From Paenibacillus whitsoniae (GTDB taxonomy: Bacteria > Bacillota > Bacilli > Paenibacillales > NBRC-103111), in NCBI RefSeq assembly GCF_003955665.1, contig NZ_RXHU01000009.1, positions 1-64,000 on the forward strand: a DNA stretch of 64,000 bases, in the 5' to 3' direction. Below are positions 25,509 to 34,451 of the stretch, in pieces. The notes under the pieces were generated by a model. It made no database searches and had not been told where the DNA came from. It was given only the letters and a program-made list of their open reading frames with translations. The translations under genes were made by a program, and so were the position numbers. Within the stretch, counting starts at the first letter, position 1. Every line of letters begins with the position of its first letter.

Positions 25509-25934
25509 CTAATTCCGAAGCAGCACTTCATTCAGCTTCAAAATCCCGACTAATCCTGTTGCAGTAATCCCAATGCCGACAAAGAAATCTCCGCTAATGC
25601 CGCCTATCCGCTCAGGCGGAGGTTGAATATCGGTAAACATCGTTACCTTATTCACGCGGTCAACGATAATGCCAATGGACTCCTCCTGATGATTAACAAC
25701 AACGATCCGTGTAGACTTCGATTCAGCATCATCCTGTAAGGAGAATAAATTTCTCAAACTAATAATAGGCACAATTCTTCCCCTCAAATTGATGACCCCG
25801 CGTACATAATGCCTGCTATTTGGGATGTCCGTCATAGCCTGATTTCTGATAATCTCTTGAATCTCCGAGATCTTGATAGCGTAATTTTCATCACCAATAC
25901 CAAATTCAACATATTGCTCATGAGTCGTAATCAT
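25509..25934 (-). CDS. cheW: CheW-like coupling protein
   Basis: A 141-residue single CheW domain (EFGIGDENYAIKISEIQEIIR, RGVINLRGRIVPIISLR, VDRVNKV). It links the receptor tip to CheA P5. The ATG follows AAAGGAGG. It lies 17 bp before cheA and 50 bp after the receiver gene, all on one strand. Confidence 0.93.
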   Translation of the reverse strand: MITTHEQYVEFGIGDENYAIKISEIQEIIRNQAMTDIPNSRHYVRGVINLRGRIVPIISLRNLFSLQDDAESKSTRIVVVNHQEESIGIIVDRVNKVTMFTDIQPPPERIGGISGDFFVGIGITATGLVGILKLNEVLLRN

Positions 25935-25984
25935 GGATAACCTCCTTTACATCCTCTTGTTTACACCCTCTTGTAAGTTAAATC

Positions 25985-26341
25985 TTACAACGCATTTGCT
26001 ATCGATCCAATCACGCGATTATGATGGAAAGGTTTCACGATAAAATCCATCGCCCCCGCCTCTATGGCTCTTAAGATCATTTGTTGCTGTCCCATCGCGG
26101 AACACATGATTATCTTAGCTTTGGGATCTAATTCCTTTATTCTTTTTACAGCTTCAATCCCATCCATATCCGGCATTGTAATATCCATTGTAACAATGTC
26201 CGGTCGATATATATCGTAAGCCTGAATGGCTTCTTTACCGGTCTGGGCTTCCGCTACCACCTCATGGTCATTGGCCGCTAAGATTTGTTTTAGTGATAAT
26301 CTCATAAATGCAGCATCATCAACAATCAGTATTCGCGCCAT
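25985..26341 (-). CDS. CheY-like single-domain response regulator
   Basis: A 118-residue receiver domain: D8/D9, phospho-acceptor D53 in TMDITMPDMDG, S81 in IMCSAMGQ and K103 in IVKPF. There is no output domain. The GQQQ.ILRAIEAGAMDFIVKPF form is that of Bacillus CheY. It is the first gene of the chemotaxis operon and the probable CheA target. A long AT-rich leader upstream contains TATAAT on the minus strand (26437-26442). Confidence 0.9.
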   Translation of the reverse strand: MARILIVDDAAFMRLSLKQILAANDHEVVAEAQTGKEAIQAYDIYRPDIVTMDITMPDMDGIEAVKRIKELDPKAKIIMCSAMGQQQMILRAIEAGAMDFIVKPFHHNRVIGSIANAL

Positions 26342-26563
26342 TTGGGATCCCCCTCGTGTTATTTCTTAGTTGACTAGCACCCTCATGATAAAGATAGAAT
26401 CAAATTCGATTGTCATAAATTGTATTTCCGTGTCGAATTATAGGTCTATTTTACCACATAACCCTATTTATGTATATGAAAATAGTTTTAATTACCCTGT
26501 TCCCAGGTACTAAACGACTACGTTCTTGTTTTTGAAGCTTATCAACGTTTACACTTTCGGCAA
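26342..26563. other. AT-rich region upstream of the chemotaxis operon
   Basis: About 220 bases without a gene. On the minus strand TATAAT at 26437-26442 is a possible -10 box for the operon; no clear -35 or SigD-type promoter could be found. Nothing else is recognised. Confidence 0.5.
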
Positions 26564-26596
26564 AAGAGGGCTGCCCCCATCGGGGCAGCCCTGCTT
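26564..26596 (-). terminator. Terminator of the GH127 gene
   Basis: AGGGCTGCCCC and GGGGCAGCCCT form an 11-bp perfect stem with a 4-nt loop. On the minus strand it is followed by CTTTTG. It lies about 35 bases after the GH127 stop. Confidence 0.85.
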
Positions 26597-26630
26597 TTGT
26601 CTATTTGCGATGCGCGTACAAGACGCTCCA

Positions 26631-28571
26631 TTAATTCGTCCTGCGCACCCACACACTCATCTCGCCCTCTCCCCGGTTCCCCCATAAATAGTAGGGAATC
26701 GCCTTCCAGGTGAACGGCTCGGCGGCACCGGCGGACTCAATCGGCAGATACAGCTGTTCATCTCCCGTTGCCTCGGGATCAACAAAGCCTTCGCCGTGAA
26801 TCGCGATCACGCCGCCCGGCAGCTCGTTGTCCAGCTGCTCCGACAGCCTGCCGCTTGGCGACACGGCCAGCGCTGTCAGCGGACTCCGATTGTCGGCCGC
26901 TTCCAAGCAATAGACGAGCGGCCCGCGCTGCAGCGCCACCTTGCCGCTGTTCGCCCGCACGGACGGATGCGCAGCCATCCACGTCGGCTTCATCGCCAGC
27001 TCCCAGCTCACGCTGTCGCCGGCCTGCCAGGCGCGTGTCACGCGTGCGTAGCCGTCACGCATTTCATACGCGACCGGCTGCCCGTTCACAGCCAGCTGCG
27101 CCTGACCGCCACACCAGTCCGGGAGGCGCAGCGCCAGCGTGCTCTCTCCGGCAGTATTGCCGCGAATGTCGAGCTGTACGTGGCCTTCCCATGGCAGCCT
27201 AGCGCTCATCTGTAAGGATAGCTCGCCATCGCCCAGCCAGAATGAGCCTTCGCTCCCGATGAACAAATGCGCATACACCGTACGCTCCTTCTCATCGGTT
27301 GTGTAGATGTAGTCGTTCAGCGAGCTCAGCAGTCTTGCCACGTTCGGCGGACAGCAGGAACAGCCGAACCACGGCTGCCGCACCGCTTTGACGTGGTGGC
27401 GACCAGGGTTTTTGCAGCTGGCTTCCGGCCATACCTCCAGCGGATTGACGTAGAAGTAGTGCTTGCCGTCCTGCGACATGCTGCCGATGACATTATTGTA
27501 CAGCGCCCGCTCCATCACATCCGCATACTCGCTGCGAGCCTCAAGGCGAAGCATCCGCTGCGCAAAGAAGATGAGCCCGATCGAGGCACAGGTCTCCGCA
27601 TAGACCGTATCGTTCGGCAGGTCGTAATCGAACGTGAACGCTTCGCCATGATGCGTCGAGCCGATGCCGCCGGTGATATACATTTGCTTTCGCGTCATGT
27701 TCCCCCATAGGGTCCGGCAGGCTGCAGCCAGTTCCGCATCCCCGTTCAACCGTGCCAGATCGGCCATCGCCGTATACATGTACACAGCTCGCACCGCGTG
27801 GCCGACCGCCACCGTCTGCTGCCGCACCGGCAGATGAGACTGCGTGTATGCAAGATCCGGCTGACGCGTTTTCACGCCGGGCTGCCAATAGCCCATTCGA
27901 CCCCTGCGCTCCCACTCTTCCATGAAATAAGAAGGCTCCTGCCCCCGTTGATCGATAAAATAGGTGCTGAGCTTCAAATATCTGAGCTCGCCGGTCGCCT
28001 CATATAACTTGACCAAAGCCAACTCAATTTCCTGATGGCCGTCGTACCCTGGCAGCTTCCCTTCTTCCGCGCCAAAAACCTCTTCGATGTAATCGGCGAA
28101 TTTGCACATCATATCGAGCAGCCTGCGTTTGCCCGTTCCATGGTAATAAGCTACGGCTGCTTCTATCATATGCCCTGCGCAGTACAGTTCATGGCAGTCA
28201 AGCAGGTTCGTCCAGGACTTTCCCGGTTCCTTGATCGTAAAGTAGGTGTTCAGATAACCGTTCTCCTGCTGGGCCTGCGCAATCAGCTCGATCGCCCCAT
28301 CCGCAATCCGCTCTAGTTCCGGGTCCGGGTCCGACGCAAGCGAGTAGCCTACGGCTTCAAGCCATTTGGCCAGATCGCTGTCCTGAAACACGAAACCGCC
28401 AAACGTTCCCTCCTCCAGCCCGGCTGCGATCCGAAAGTTGCGAATGGCATGGCTCGGCTCCGCACCCTCCACACGGTCGTTCAACGCCTCCCATTGATAA
28501 GGAATAACCGTTCCTCGTACCAGATCCCTATACCGATTCCAAAAGTCATCATGAATTCGCGCTTGCCCCAT
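26631..28571 (-). CDS. Glycoside hydrolase family 127 (beta-L-arabinofuranosidase-like)
   Basis: A 646-residue cytoplasmic enzyme from the ATG at 28571, which has GGAGG nine bases upstream; the 13 extra codons of the open frame carry none. The (alpha/alpha)6-barrel motifs of GH127 are clear: GGFVFQDSDLAKWLEA, YITGGIGSTHHGEAFTFDYD, YAETCASIG with the glutamate and cysteine of the active site, and CSCCPPNVARL with the zinc-binding cysteine pair. In this family a Zn-bound cysteine acts as nucleophile on beta-L-arabinofuranosides. No signal peptide is seen, so it acts on imported oligosaccharides. An AraC-type regulator is divergent. Confidence 0.92.
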   Translation of the reverse strand: MGQARIHDDFWNRYRDLVRGTVIPYQWEALNDRVEGAEPSHAIRNFRIAAGLEEGTFGGFVFQDSDLAKWLEAVGYSLASDPDPELERIADGAIELIAQAQQENGYLNTYFTIKEPGKSWTNLLDCHELYCAGHMIEAAVAYYHGTGKRRLLDMMCKFADYIEEVFGAEEGKLPGYDGHQEIELALVKLYEATGELRYLKLSTYFIDQRGQEPSYFMEEWERRGRMGYWQPGVKTRQPDLAYTQSHLPVRQQTVAVGHAVRAVYMYTAMADLARLNGDAELAAACRTLWGNMTRKQMYITGGIGSTHHGEAFTFDYDLPNDTVYAETCASIGLIFFAQRMLRLEARSEYADVMERALYNNVIGSMSQDGKHYFYVNPLEVWPEASCKNPGRHHVKAVRQPWFGCSCCPPNVARLLSSLNDYIYTTDEKERTVYAHLFIGSEGSFWLGDGELSLQMSARLPWEGHVQLDIRGNTAGESTLALRLPDWCGGQAQLAVNGQPVAYEMRDGYARVTRAWQAGDSVSWELAMKPTWMAAHPSVRANSGKVALQRGPLVYCLEAADNRSPLTALAVSPSGRLSEQLDNELPGGVIAIHGEGFVDPEATGDEQLYLPIESAGAAEPFTWKAIPYYLWGNRGEGEMSVWVRRTN

Positions 28572-28704
28572 TTTTTTCCGCCTCCAAAACATCAGAAATA
28601 AACCCTTCATCTTCGCCAGTATAACTTGTAAAATAAGGATAGAGAACGAATAAAATCACCTTATTTTTATAAAATTCAACACAAATGAAAGGGGACTATC
28701 GACG

Positions 28705-29565
28705 ATGGACAATCACCAGCATTACGCGTTTGAATTGCCGCCGGCTCCTTACTATTTGGGCTGTGGCAAGTCCGAGTACTCGCCCGGGGAGCAGCATCCG
28801 AACCGTCGGCATTTGGGAATCTTCGATTTGCTGTTGGTCGTCAAAGGCACACTGTTTATGGGTGAGAACGGTCGAACTTGGGAGCTAACCGAAGGCCATA
28901 TGCTGCTGTTGAGCCCGGATGGCCACCACTACCCCACCGGGTCGTGCACGTCGGAGACTGTGTTTTATTGGCTGCATTTTGAATACGCTGGTCCCTGGAC
29001 ACTCCAGGAGGAGACGACGAACCTCTATCCACCGAGCGGGCAGCCGTTCGCGAATCGATACACACTTCGAATTCCACAAGCTGCGCAGCTAGCCCAGGTT
29101 ACGGCAGCACGCCGAATCTTCGACGAATTGCTGGAGCTTGCCGCCGTTCAGCGCTCGAGCTCCTTCTGGCAGGAGATGGCGCTGTTCATGCAGCTCTGGC
29201 AATTGCTGGAGCAGGAGGGCCGTCCCCACCACTCTTCCCCCGTTCGCCAATTAGCTGAGAAGACGGAAACATTCATTAAGCAAAATTACCAGAGAGAGCT
29301 GACGAATGAGACGCTTTCCGCTGCGCTGCACTTTCATAGCAATTACATTGTACGCTGCATGAAAGATGTCTATGGCTGCACGCCAAGCGAGTTTCTGCAC
29401 AACTACCGGATCGATCAGGCGAAGCGGCTTCTCATCAACACAGTCTGGCCGATTGCCCAGATTGCGGAACACGTCGGCTTTACTTACACGCCTTACTTCT
29501 CCAGCTGCTTTCACCGGAAAGTCGGCGTATCCCCACTGCAGTTTCGCAAGCAATATGTGCACTGA
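28705..29565 (+). CDS. AraC family regulator (cupin sensor)
   Basis: A 286-residue regulator. The N-terminal about 150 residues form a cupin-type sugar-binding fold (HLGIFDLLLVVKGTLFMGENG..LTEGHMLLLSPDGHH), and the last about 100 residues hold two helix-turn-helix motifs (LSAALHFHSNYIVRCMKDVYGCTPSEFLHNYRI; IAEHVGFTYTPYFSSCFHRKVGVSP). It is divergent from the GH127 gene across a 133-bp promoter region, so local control of that gene by an arabinose-type sugar is likely. Confidence 0.9.
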   Translation: MDNHQHYAFELPPAPYYLGCGKSEYSPGEQHPNRRHLGIFDLLLVVKGTLFMGENGRTWELTEGHMLLLSPDGHHYPTGSCTSETVFYWLHFEYAGPWTLQEETTNLYPPSGQPFANRYTLRIPQAAQLAQVTAARRIFDELLELAAVQRSSSFWQEMALFMQLWQLLEQEGRPHHSSPVRQLAEKTETFIKQNYQRELTNETLSAALHFHSNYIVRCMKDVYGCTPSEFLHNYRIDQAKRLLINTVWPIAQIAEHVGFTYTPYFSSCFHRKVGVSPLQFRKQYVH

Positions 29566-29819
29566 CGATTTTTCATCTCCACTGTCTTTTTTTCAACCTG
29601 CCTCCTGAAGCTTAAGAAAATCTCATCCATGTGAAAAAGAGAGCGTATCCGCCCTCCGCAAGCTAAGGCTACAATAAGAACCGGGAGCCAATAGCCGGTA
29701 TCCGGCGCGTGGCAGACGAAAGGGGGAGCGATGGCGCGAACAACCTGGCGCACGGCTTCATCCCGGCAAGGGAAAGCGTTTCCATTTATGAAAACTCAAT
29801 TTTATGAGGAGGTAATGGT
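29566..29819. other. Leader region of the large secreted protein
   Basis: About 250 bases without a gene. They hold a cre-like site (29770-29784) and several G/C-rich inverted segments (for example AGCCGGTATCCGGC) that may fold. I could not match it to a known riboswitch class. Confidence 0.4.
29770..29784. promoter_or_regulatory. Candidate cre (CcpA) site
   Basis: GGGAAAGCGTTTCCA matches the consensus WTGNAANCGNWNNCW at all but the first two fixed positions, and is a near-palindrome. It lies 36-50 bp before the start of the secreted protein, so carbon catabolite repression is plausible. Confidence 0.5.
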
Positions 29820-32800
29820 GTGCGTTTTAAAAAGAAACTGAAAGTCACTGTTCCACTTGCACTGCTGACACTGTTGACGGCTCAAGCGTTCGGTGGAGCG
29901 ACGGCGGCACTCGCTGCCGAGAAATTTCCGACCTATCTTCAAAATGGGTCCGTTCCGAACTTATCCTCCGGCACAGCCGATATTGCCGCTTCGGCGTTCG
30001 TCGATAAGGACGGCGACTTTCACTGGATGTATTCGCTGGCGAATTACGAGCAGGCGGACAACGGCGGCTCCTGGATCAAGTACAACACGAACACCGATCT
30101 GGGCAAGCTGAATACAAACTGGGGAACGACGACGGTGTACAATTCGTACTGGAACCGGCCGGGCACCATCAATTACCAAATCGATCAAACCTACGGTATC
30201 CCTACGCCTTATCAGGATGACCACAACGACGGTATCGGCGTCTGGATCGACCCGGACACAGGCTACTGGTATGCGCTGACCAACGATGAATATCAATTCT
30301 CGCCTTTTGCGACGAACAACCCGACAACGAATCAGCGCATTGCCACAGGGGTTCATAACAATCGCGTCCTGGCTACCTACTCGACGGATAAAGGCGCAAC
30401 CTGGCAGCTTATCGGGCAAGTGGCGACCTCGCCGTGGAACGACAGCAACGAAGCGGCAACGAGTACGAACTTCCCTGGCACGACCTGGTCATACGGCGTA
30501 GCAGGCACCCGCTTCTTCGTCGATAATGTGAACGGCTATTTCTACGTCCTGTACAACAATCACATTAACTGGAAGCCGGGCTACAGCAACATCCTGACGT
30601 ATTTCAGCCTGGCCCGTTCCCCGATCAGCGCCAAAATGGCGGAAGGCTCCTGGGACGTGTGGTACAACGGCACGTGGACCCGCTCCGCAATCAAAGGCTA
30701 TGCCGGTTGGATCGGCAGCCCGATGGGGGCCGGCAGCGACCATAACCTGACCGTCAATTATACACCGTCGACGGACAGCTTGACGTTGACAGGCACCGGC
30801 ATGGACGGCTCCTCGCTGAACATCGGCTTCTTGAAGGTGCCGAGCAGCGGTGACTTTACTTTTAAAGACGTTGCAGGCAACACTTATACGGCCAATACGG
30901 TCAACGGCACGATCAAAAATGCGGGCGGCACCTCCCTGCCATCGGTCACCTACTCCGACCCGGCGCTGGATGCGACCATGACCGTCAGTATTCAAAGCAG
31001 CCAGGTCGTCATCACCCAGGAAAACAACGCGACCGGCTACCTCACAACTGTGAAGCCAAGCGCCGGCTCGCCGGTTTTTAAAGAGAACACGACAGGGCGG
31101 CTGTTCCTGCCGGTCAACACACAATATGAGAACGCGTTCTCGTATAACGCCTACAGCGGCAAATACCGCTCCGTCGGCTACGATGGCTACGTATACGAAA
31201 CGGACGATCTCGGTAAGCCCGATACGTTCAAAGTGGTCGGCAAACTACCCTCGACGGTCGGCAGCTACTTGTCCCAGATCGACACCGGCAGCTTGACGAA
31301 CCAGCAGGTGAGCGGTTACTCGTTCCGCACGATTTCCGACCTGTCCGGCGTGCAAAAGAACTACTCCGCCGCCACGCCAAGCGCGGGGCAGACCTATTAC
31401 TCGGCGTATAACGCGCCGAAAGACCAGAACGGCACGGCGATTGCGCCGGGAACGGCCTATACGATTTCCATCGGCGGCAATGCGCTGCAAGACGGCACAG
31501 CAGGCCAGTGGCAGTTCGTCCCTGTGCCAGACGAGTTCGATCCGACCAAGAACAGCGGCTTCTATCGGCTGCAGAACGTGGCTACAGGCAAGTTCTTGAA
31601 GGTATCCGGTTCCACCCCTTCCGCGACGCGGGCGATGGGCGCTTCCGTCACTACGGGAACTGCCGACAACGGCGCGGACCCGACTGGCAATGCGGGCAAC
31701 GGCTCGGCTGTGGGCAGCGATCAGTGGTACCTGCTGCCGATCGGCGCAGCGACACCGGCCTATCTGACGCCGTCTTCTTCCCAGGCGACGATTGCCGCAG
31801 CTACGAATACGAGCCTGAACGGCCTCTCGTCCTACCGCCTCGTGAACCGCACTAGCGCGCTGGGTGTTGAATTTGCATCCGGCCAGGCCAAAATTCAAAG
31901 CATCAAATTCGGCGCAGGCAACGCCCAAGCGATGACAATCGCGCCGGTTGCGGCGAATCCGAATATCCCTGCGGCGCCAACCGGTTTTAGCGCGACAGCG
32001 GCGGGCATTTCCCAGATCAACGTGAGCTGGAACAACGTAACCGGGGCAACCGGCTATGACCTGCTCGTCGACGGCACGCTCGTCAGCGGCGTAAGCAGCC
32101 CGTACAGCCACACAGGCTTGGCAACCGGCTCTACGCACACGTATCAGGTGCACGCCAAGAACAGCAACGGCACCAGCATTTGGACCGTGCCGATCAGCGC
32201 CACAACATCGACAGGCATTATCTCTACCGGCAAGACGGCGACCGCCAGCTCCTTCCAGACCGGCAACGAGGTGGCGAACGCGAACGACGGCAATGCCTCG
32301 TCGACTCGTTGGGCGGCTGTAACCAATACCTATCCGCAGTGGTGGAAAGTCGACCTTGGCAGTGCCATGAACGTCACGAAGCTGGACAGCTATTGGTACA
32401 CCAGCACAACCTTTCCGCGCTCTTATCAATACAAGATCGAAGGCAGCAACGACGATGCAACGTATACAACCATTGTGGATAAGTCCAGCAACACGACGCA
32501 GGGATTGACCACCGATACACTGACAGGGACGTACCGCTATATCCGGGTGACCGTTACCGGCTCCAGCTACAGCGGCGGCAGCGCTTCGGCGTATGAATTC
32601 AACGTCTATGGCGATGCCAATCCGACAGGCCAACTGGTCTCGCAGGGCAAAGCGTCGACCGCCAGCTCGGTTCAAACCGGCAACGACGTAGCGAAAGCCA
32701 ACGACGGCAACACAACGTCGACCCGTTGGGCTGCTGTCACCAACACCTACCCGCAGTGGTGGAAAGTGGATCTTGGCAGCGCGACGAGCGTCAGTAAGCT

Positions 32801-33032
32801 GGAGAGCTACTGGTACAACAGCACGACCTATCCGCGCTACTACCAGTACGTCATTGAGGGCAGCAACGACGACGTCACGTATACGACGATTCTAGATCGT
32901 ACTAGCAACACGACGCAGGGGCTCACGACGGACACCCTCACAGGGACTTACCGCTACATTCGAGTGACAGTGACCGGCTCCAGCTACAGCGGCGGCAGCG
33001 CTTCAGCGTATGAATTCAAGGTGTACAATTAA
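29820..33032 (+). CDS. Large secreted Asp-box protein with FN3 and two F5/8-type carbohydrate-binding domains
   Basis: A 1070-residue exported protein. The GTG start follows GAGGAGG, and the signal peptide (about 1-33) ends at LAAEKF. Residues about 35-330 are unfamiliar but contain an Asp-box (YSTDKGATWQ), the mark of sialidase-like beta-propellers. Residues about 485-705 contain ricin-like/insertion sequence (FYRLQNVATGKFLKVSG). An FN3 domain follows (about 715-795). Two F5/8 type C (CBM32-like) domains at about 800-935 and 940-1070 are nearly identical (TRWAAVTNTYPQWWKVDLGS in both). It probably binds and perhaps cleaves an extracellular glycan; the catalytic class is not assigned. Confidence 0.75.
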   Translation: MRFKKKLKVTVPLALLTLLTAQAFGGATAALAAEKFPTYLQNGSVPNLSSGTADIAASAFVDKDGDFHWMYSLANYEQADNGGSWIKYNTNTDLGKLNTNWGTTTVYNSYWNRPGTINYQIDQTYGIPTPYQDDHNDGIGVWIDPDTGYWYALTNDEYQFSPFATNNPTTNQRIATGVHNNRVLATYSTDKGATWQLIGQVATSPWNDSNEAATSTNFPGTTWSYGVAGTRFFVDNVNGYFYVLYNNHINWKPGYSNILTYFSLARSPISAKMAEGSWDVWYNGTWTRSAIKGYAGWIGSPMGAGSDHNLTVNYTPSTDSLTLTGTGMDGSSLNIGFLKVPSSGDFTFKDVAGNTYTANTVNGTIKNAGGTSLPSVTYSDPALDATMTVSIQSSQVVITQENNATGYLTTVKPSAGSPVFKENTTGRLFLPVNTQYENAFSYNAYSGKYRSVGYDGYVYETDDLGKPDTFKVVGKLPSTVGSYLSQIDTGSLTNQQVSGYSFRTISDLSGVQKNYSAATPSAGQTYYSAYNAPKDQNGTAIAPGTAYTISIGGNALQDGTAGQWQFVPVPDEFDPTKNSGFYRLQNVATGKFLKVSGSTPSATRAMGASVTTGTADNGADPTGNAGNGSAVGSDQWYLLPIGAATPAYLTPSSSQATIAAATNTSLNGLSSYRLVNRTSALGVEFASGQAKIQSIKFGAGNAQAMTIAPVAANPNIPAAPTGFSATAAGISQINVSWNNVTGATGYDLLVDGTLVSGVSSPYSHTGLATGSTHTYQVHAKNSNGTSIWTVPISATTSTGIISTGKTATASSFQTGNEVANANDGNASSTRWAAVTNTYPQWWKVDLGSAMNVTKLDSYWYTSTTFPRSYQYKIEGSNDDATYTTIVDKSSNTTQGLTTDTLTGTYRYIRVTVTGSSYSGGSASAYEFNVYGDANPTGQLVSQGKASTASSVQTGNDVAKANDGNTTSTRWAAVTNTYPQWWKVDLGSATSVSKLESYWYNSTTYPRYYQYVIEGSNDDVTYTTILDRTSNTTQGLTTDTLTGTYRYIRVTVTGSSYSGGSASAYEFKVYN
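32230..33029 (+). repeat. Internal tandem duplication encoding the two F5/8C domains
   Basis: The segments of about 400 bp at 32230-32620 and 32640-33029 encode near-identical domains, and long DNA stretches are conserved as well (for example the part encoding TGSSYSGGSASAYEF). This indicates recent duplication or ongoing gene conversion. Confidence 0.8.
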
Positions 33033-33054
33033 CTATCAGCCTAATTTCTGCGAT

Positions 33055-33097
33055 TGTGAGTTTTCTCACATCGGGAACTTTTGCCAAGTGGTACAGT
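33055..33097 (+). promoter_or_regulatory. Fnr-type site and -10 box of the DoxX gene
   Basis: TGTGA-GTTTTC-TCACA (33055-33070) is a perfect CRP/FNR-family inverted repeat. A -10 box TACAGT (33092-33097) follows after 21 bp. The centre is about 41.5 bp before the predicted start, the class II activator position. There is no -35 box. Confidence 0.8.
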
Positions 33098-33143
33098 TAA
33101 GTCATCAAGGAAACAACAAAAACTTGGCAGGAGATGATGACTT

Positions 33144-33692
33144 ATGTTCATCAATTGGGTAAGAACGAACAAGTATGCAGGTATTGCGCTTCTGATCATT
33201 CGGCTGTATTTGGGCTTTCAATGGTTCATTCACGGCTGGGATAAACTCCGCGACGGCTTCGACGCCAAAGGCTTTCTCACCAACGCCGTGACGAAGCCTG
33301 TCCTGGATAAAGCGACGAACGAACTTGTCTATCCGACCTTCACGAAATTCGTCGAGCATTTCGCTGTGCCGAACGTGAAGCTGATTAACCTCATGATTCC
33401 ACTCGGCGAGTTCCTCGTCGGACTTGGCCTGATCTTGGGCGCTTTGACAACCGCCGCCGCCTTCTTCGGACTGCTGATGAACTTCATGTTCATGTTCGCC
33501 GGCACCGTAAGCACGAATCCTTGGTTCATTCTCGTGGGCTTCGTTCTCTTCATCGGTGGCGCGAACACCGGCCGGTTCGGCGCCGACTACTACTTGCTGC
33601 CGCTGATCCGCAATTGGGTCTTCCGCAAGAAAGACCCCGCCGCTCAGAAAACGGGGCCAGGCGCAGGCGCAGGCGCGGCGCATCTCCACTAG
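33144..33692 (+). CDS. DoxX family membrane protein
   Basis: A 182-residue membrane protein with four predicted helices (about 12-32, 85-100, 102-122, 125-143) and the DoxX features RLYLGFQWFIHGWDKL and GANTGRFGADY. The C-terminus is a charged tail with GAGAGAAHLH. DoxX proteins are linked to quinol oxidases, thiosulfate oxidation or redox complexes, with no general function known. The perfect Fnr-type site at its promoter predicts oxygen-limited expression with the nearby oxidase and mobA genes. Confidence 0.85.
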   Translation: MFINWVRTNKYAGIALLIIRLYLGFQWFIHGWDKLRDGFDAKGFLTNAVTKPVLDKATNELVYPTFTKFVEHFAVPNVKLINLMIPLGEFLVGLGLILGALTTAAAFFGLLMNFMFMFAGTVSTNPWFILVGFVLFIGGANTGRFGADYYLLPLIRNWVFRKKDPAAQKTGPGAGAGAAHLH

Positions 33693-33700
33693 GCAAATTT

Positions 33701-33742
33701 AAAAGAACGCCCAGCGAGTTGACTCGCTAGGCGTTCTTTTTT
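33701..33742 (+). terminator. DoxX terminator
   Basis: AAAAGAACGCC-AGCGAGT and ACTCGCT-GGCGTTCTTTT pair with a 2-nt loop and one bulge, followed by TTTT. Confidence 0.9.
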
Positions 33743-33786
33743 GTATTGGCATAACCGCTGGCTGCCGCGGAGAGGAAGGCCCCTTA

Positions 33787-33971
33787 TTGTCAGGTTAAGA
33801 AGTTAGCGGAATGTCAGTGCGCTATTGGGGAGAATTGCTCCATTTCAGGATAATTGGGGAGCATAGATGCCTTATTCGAGCCTCAAACCCCGAATTTACC
33901 GTGCAATACCGATCCTGGATGCAACTCTGCCAAACGCAGACGAGATGGCTTACAGAAGCTTAACCTGACAA
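33787..33971. mobile_element. MITE-like segment with 13-bp terminal inverted repeats
   Basis: TTGTCAGGTTAAG (33787-33799) and CTTAACCTGACAA (33959-33971) are perfect inverted repeats bounding 185 bp without a coding frame. The size and structure fit a non-autonomous miniature element. No clear target-site duplication is visible, and no transposase is present in the window, so it could also be a structured non-mobile element. Confidence 0.45.
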
Positions 33972-34082
33972 CATTGAGGAGGTAAGGTCCCCTGCTGTCA
34001 GCTCAAGCGCACAAGAGGCCTCCTGAACTTGGCAACGTTGATCGAACTCACCGTCCCCACCTGTCACCGCTTGTTAAATGAA

Positions 34083-34275
34083 CTGGAATTTCTCCCGTAT
34101 ATTTTCGCATGTTGGCGTAAATCAGGATGTTCAACTGGAATTCTTCCAGTCCATTTGCCCGTTTTGGCGGCACCTCCCTCGAAACGGCTGAATGAGCTGG
34201 AGGTTTTCCAGTTCAGTCAGCACAGAAGCCGATTTTAACCAAAATGAACGGGCAGTTTTCCATTTCATGAACTAA
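34083..34275. repeat. Intergenic hairpin array B (CTGGA/TCCAG type)
   Basis: CTGGA cores at 34083, 34135 and 34197, and a related GCAGTTTTCC at about 34251, spaced 52, 62 and 54 bp. Two have perfect stems: ACTGGA-ATTC-TTCCAGT and CTGGA-GGTT-TTCCAG. The spacing series matches array A (50, 61, 51) with different stem bases. Confidence 0.6.
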
Positions 34276-34451
34276 CAAATTCGATGAGCGTAACAAGTTG
34301 AAAACAGTACCGCTGCTGCAAAGGTACGTGCAGGAATCACGGTTTTTCGGCAAATAAGCTCACTGGCGGCCTTTAGCGACAGTAACGCGCCGTTACCATC
34401 CTACGGAGTAGCCGCTCCATACCCACGGTGCTGACAAAGCCGACAGCGAGC

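Larger units (their letters stand above)
33743..34451. other. Gene-free region with MITE-like element and hairpin array B
   Basis: About 700 bases between the DoxX terminator and the end of the NreB-like kinase gene. It contains a 185-bp segment bounded by 13-bp inverted repeats (33787-33971) and an array of CTGGA/TCCAG hairpins (34083-34275). Short frames here have no ribosome binding site. Confidence 0.65.

Noticed and set aside
29690..29815. Possible riboswitch before the large secreted protein
   Set aside because: Some inverted segments exist, but I could not match conserved cores of c-di-GMP, TPP, purine or lysine riboswitches.
31245..32675. 476-codon minus-strand frame opposite the large secreted protein
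   Set aside because: Shadow frame with Arg/Gly/Cys-rich, repetitive composition that mirrors the F5/8C duplication; the plus-strand gene has signal peptide and domains.
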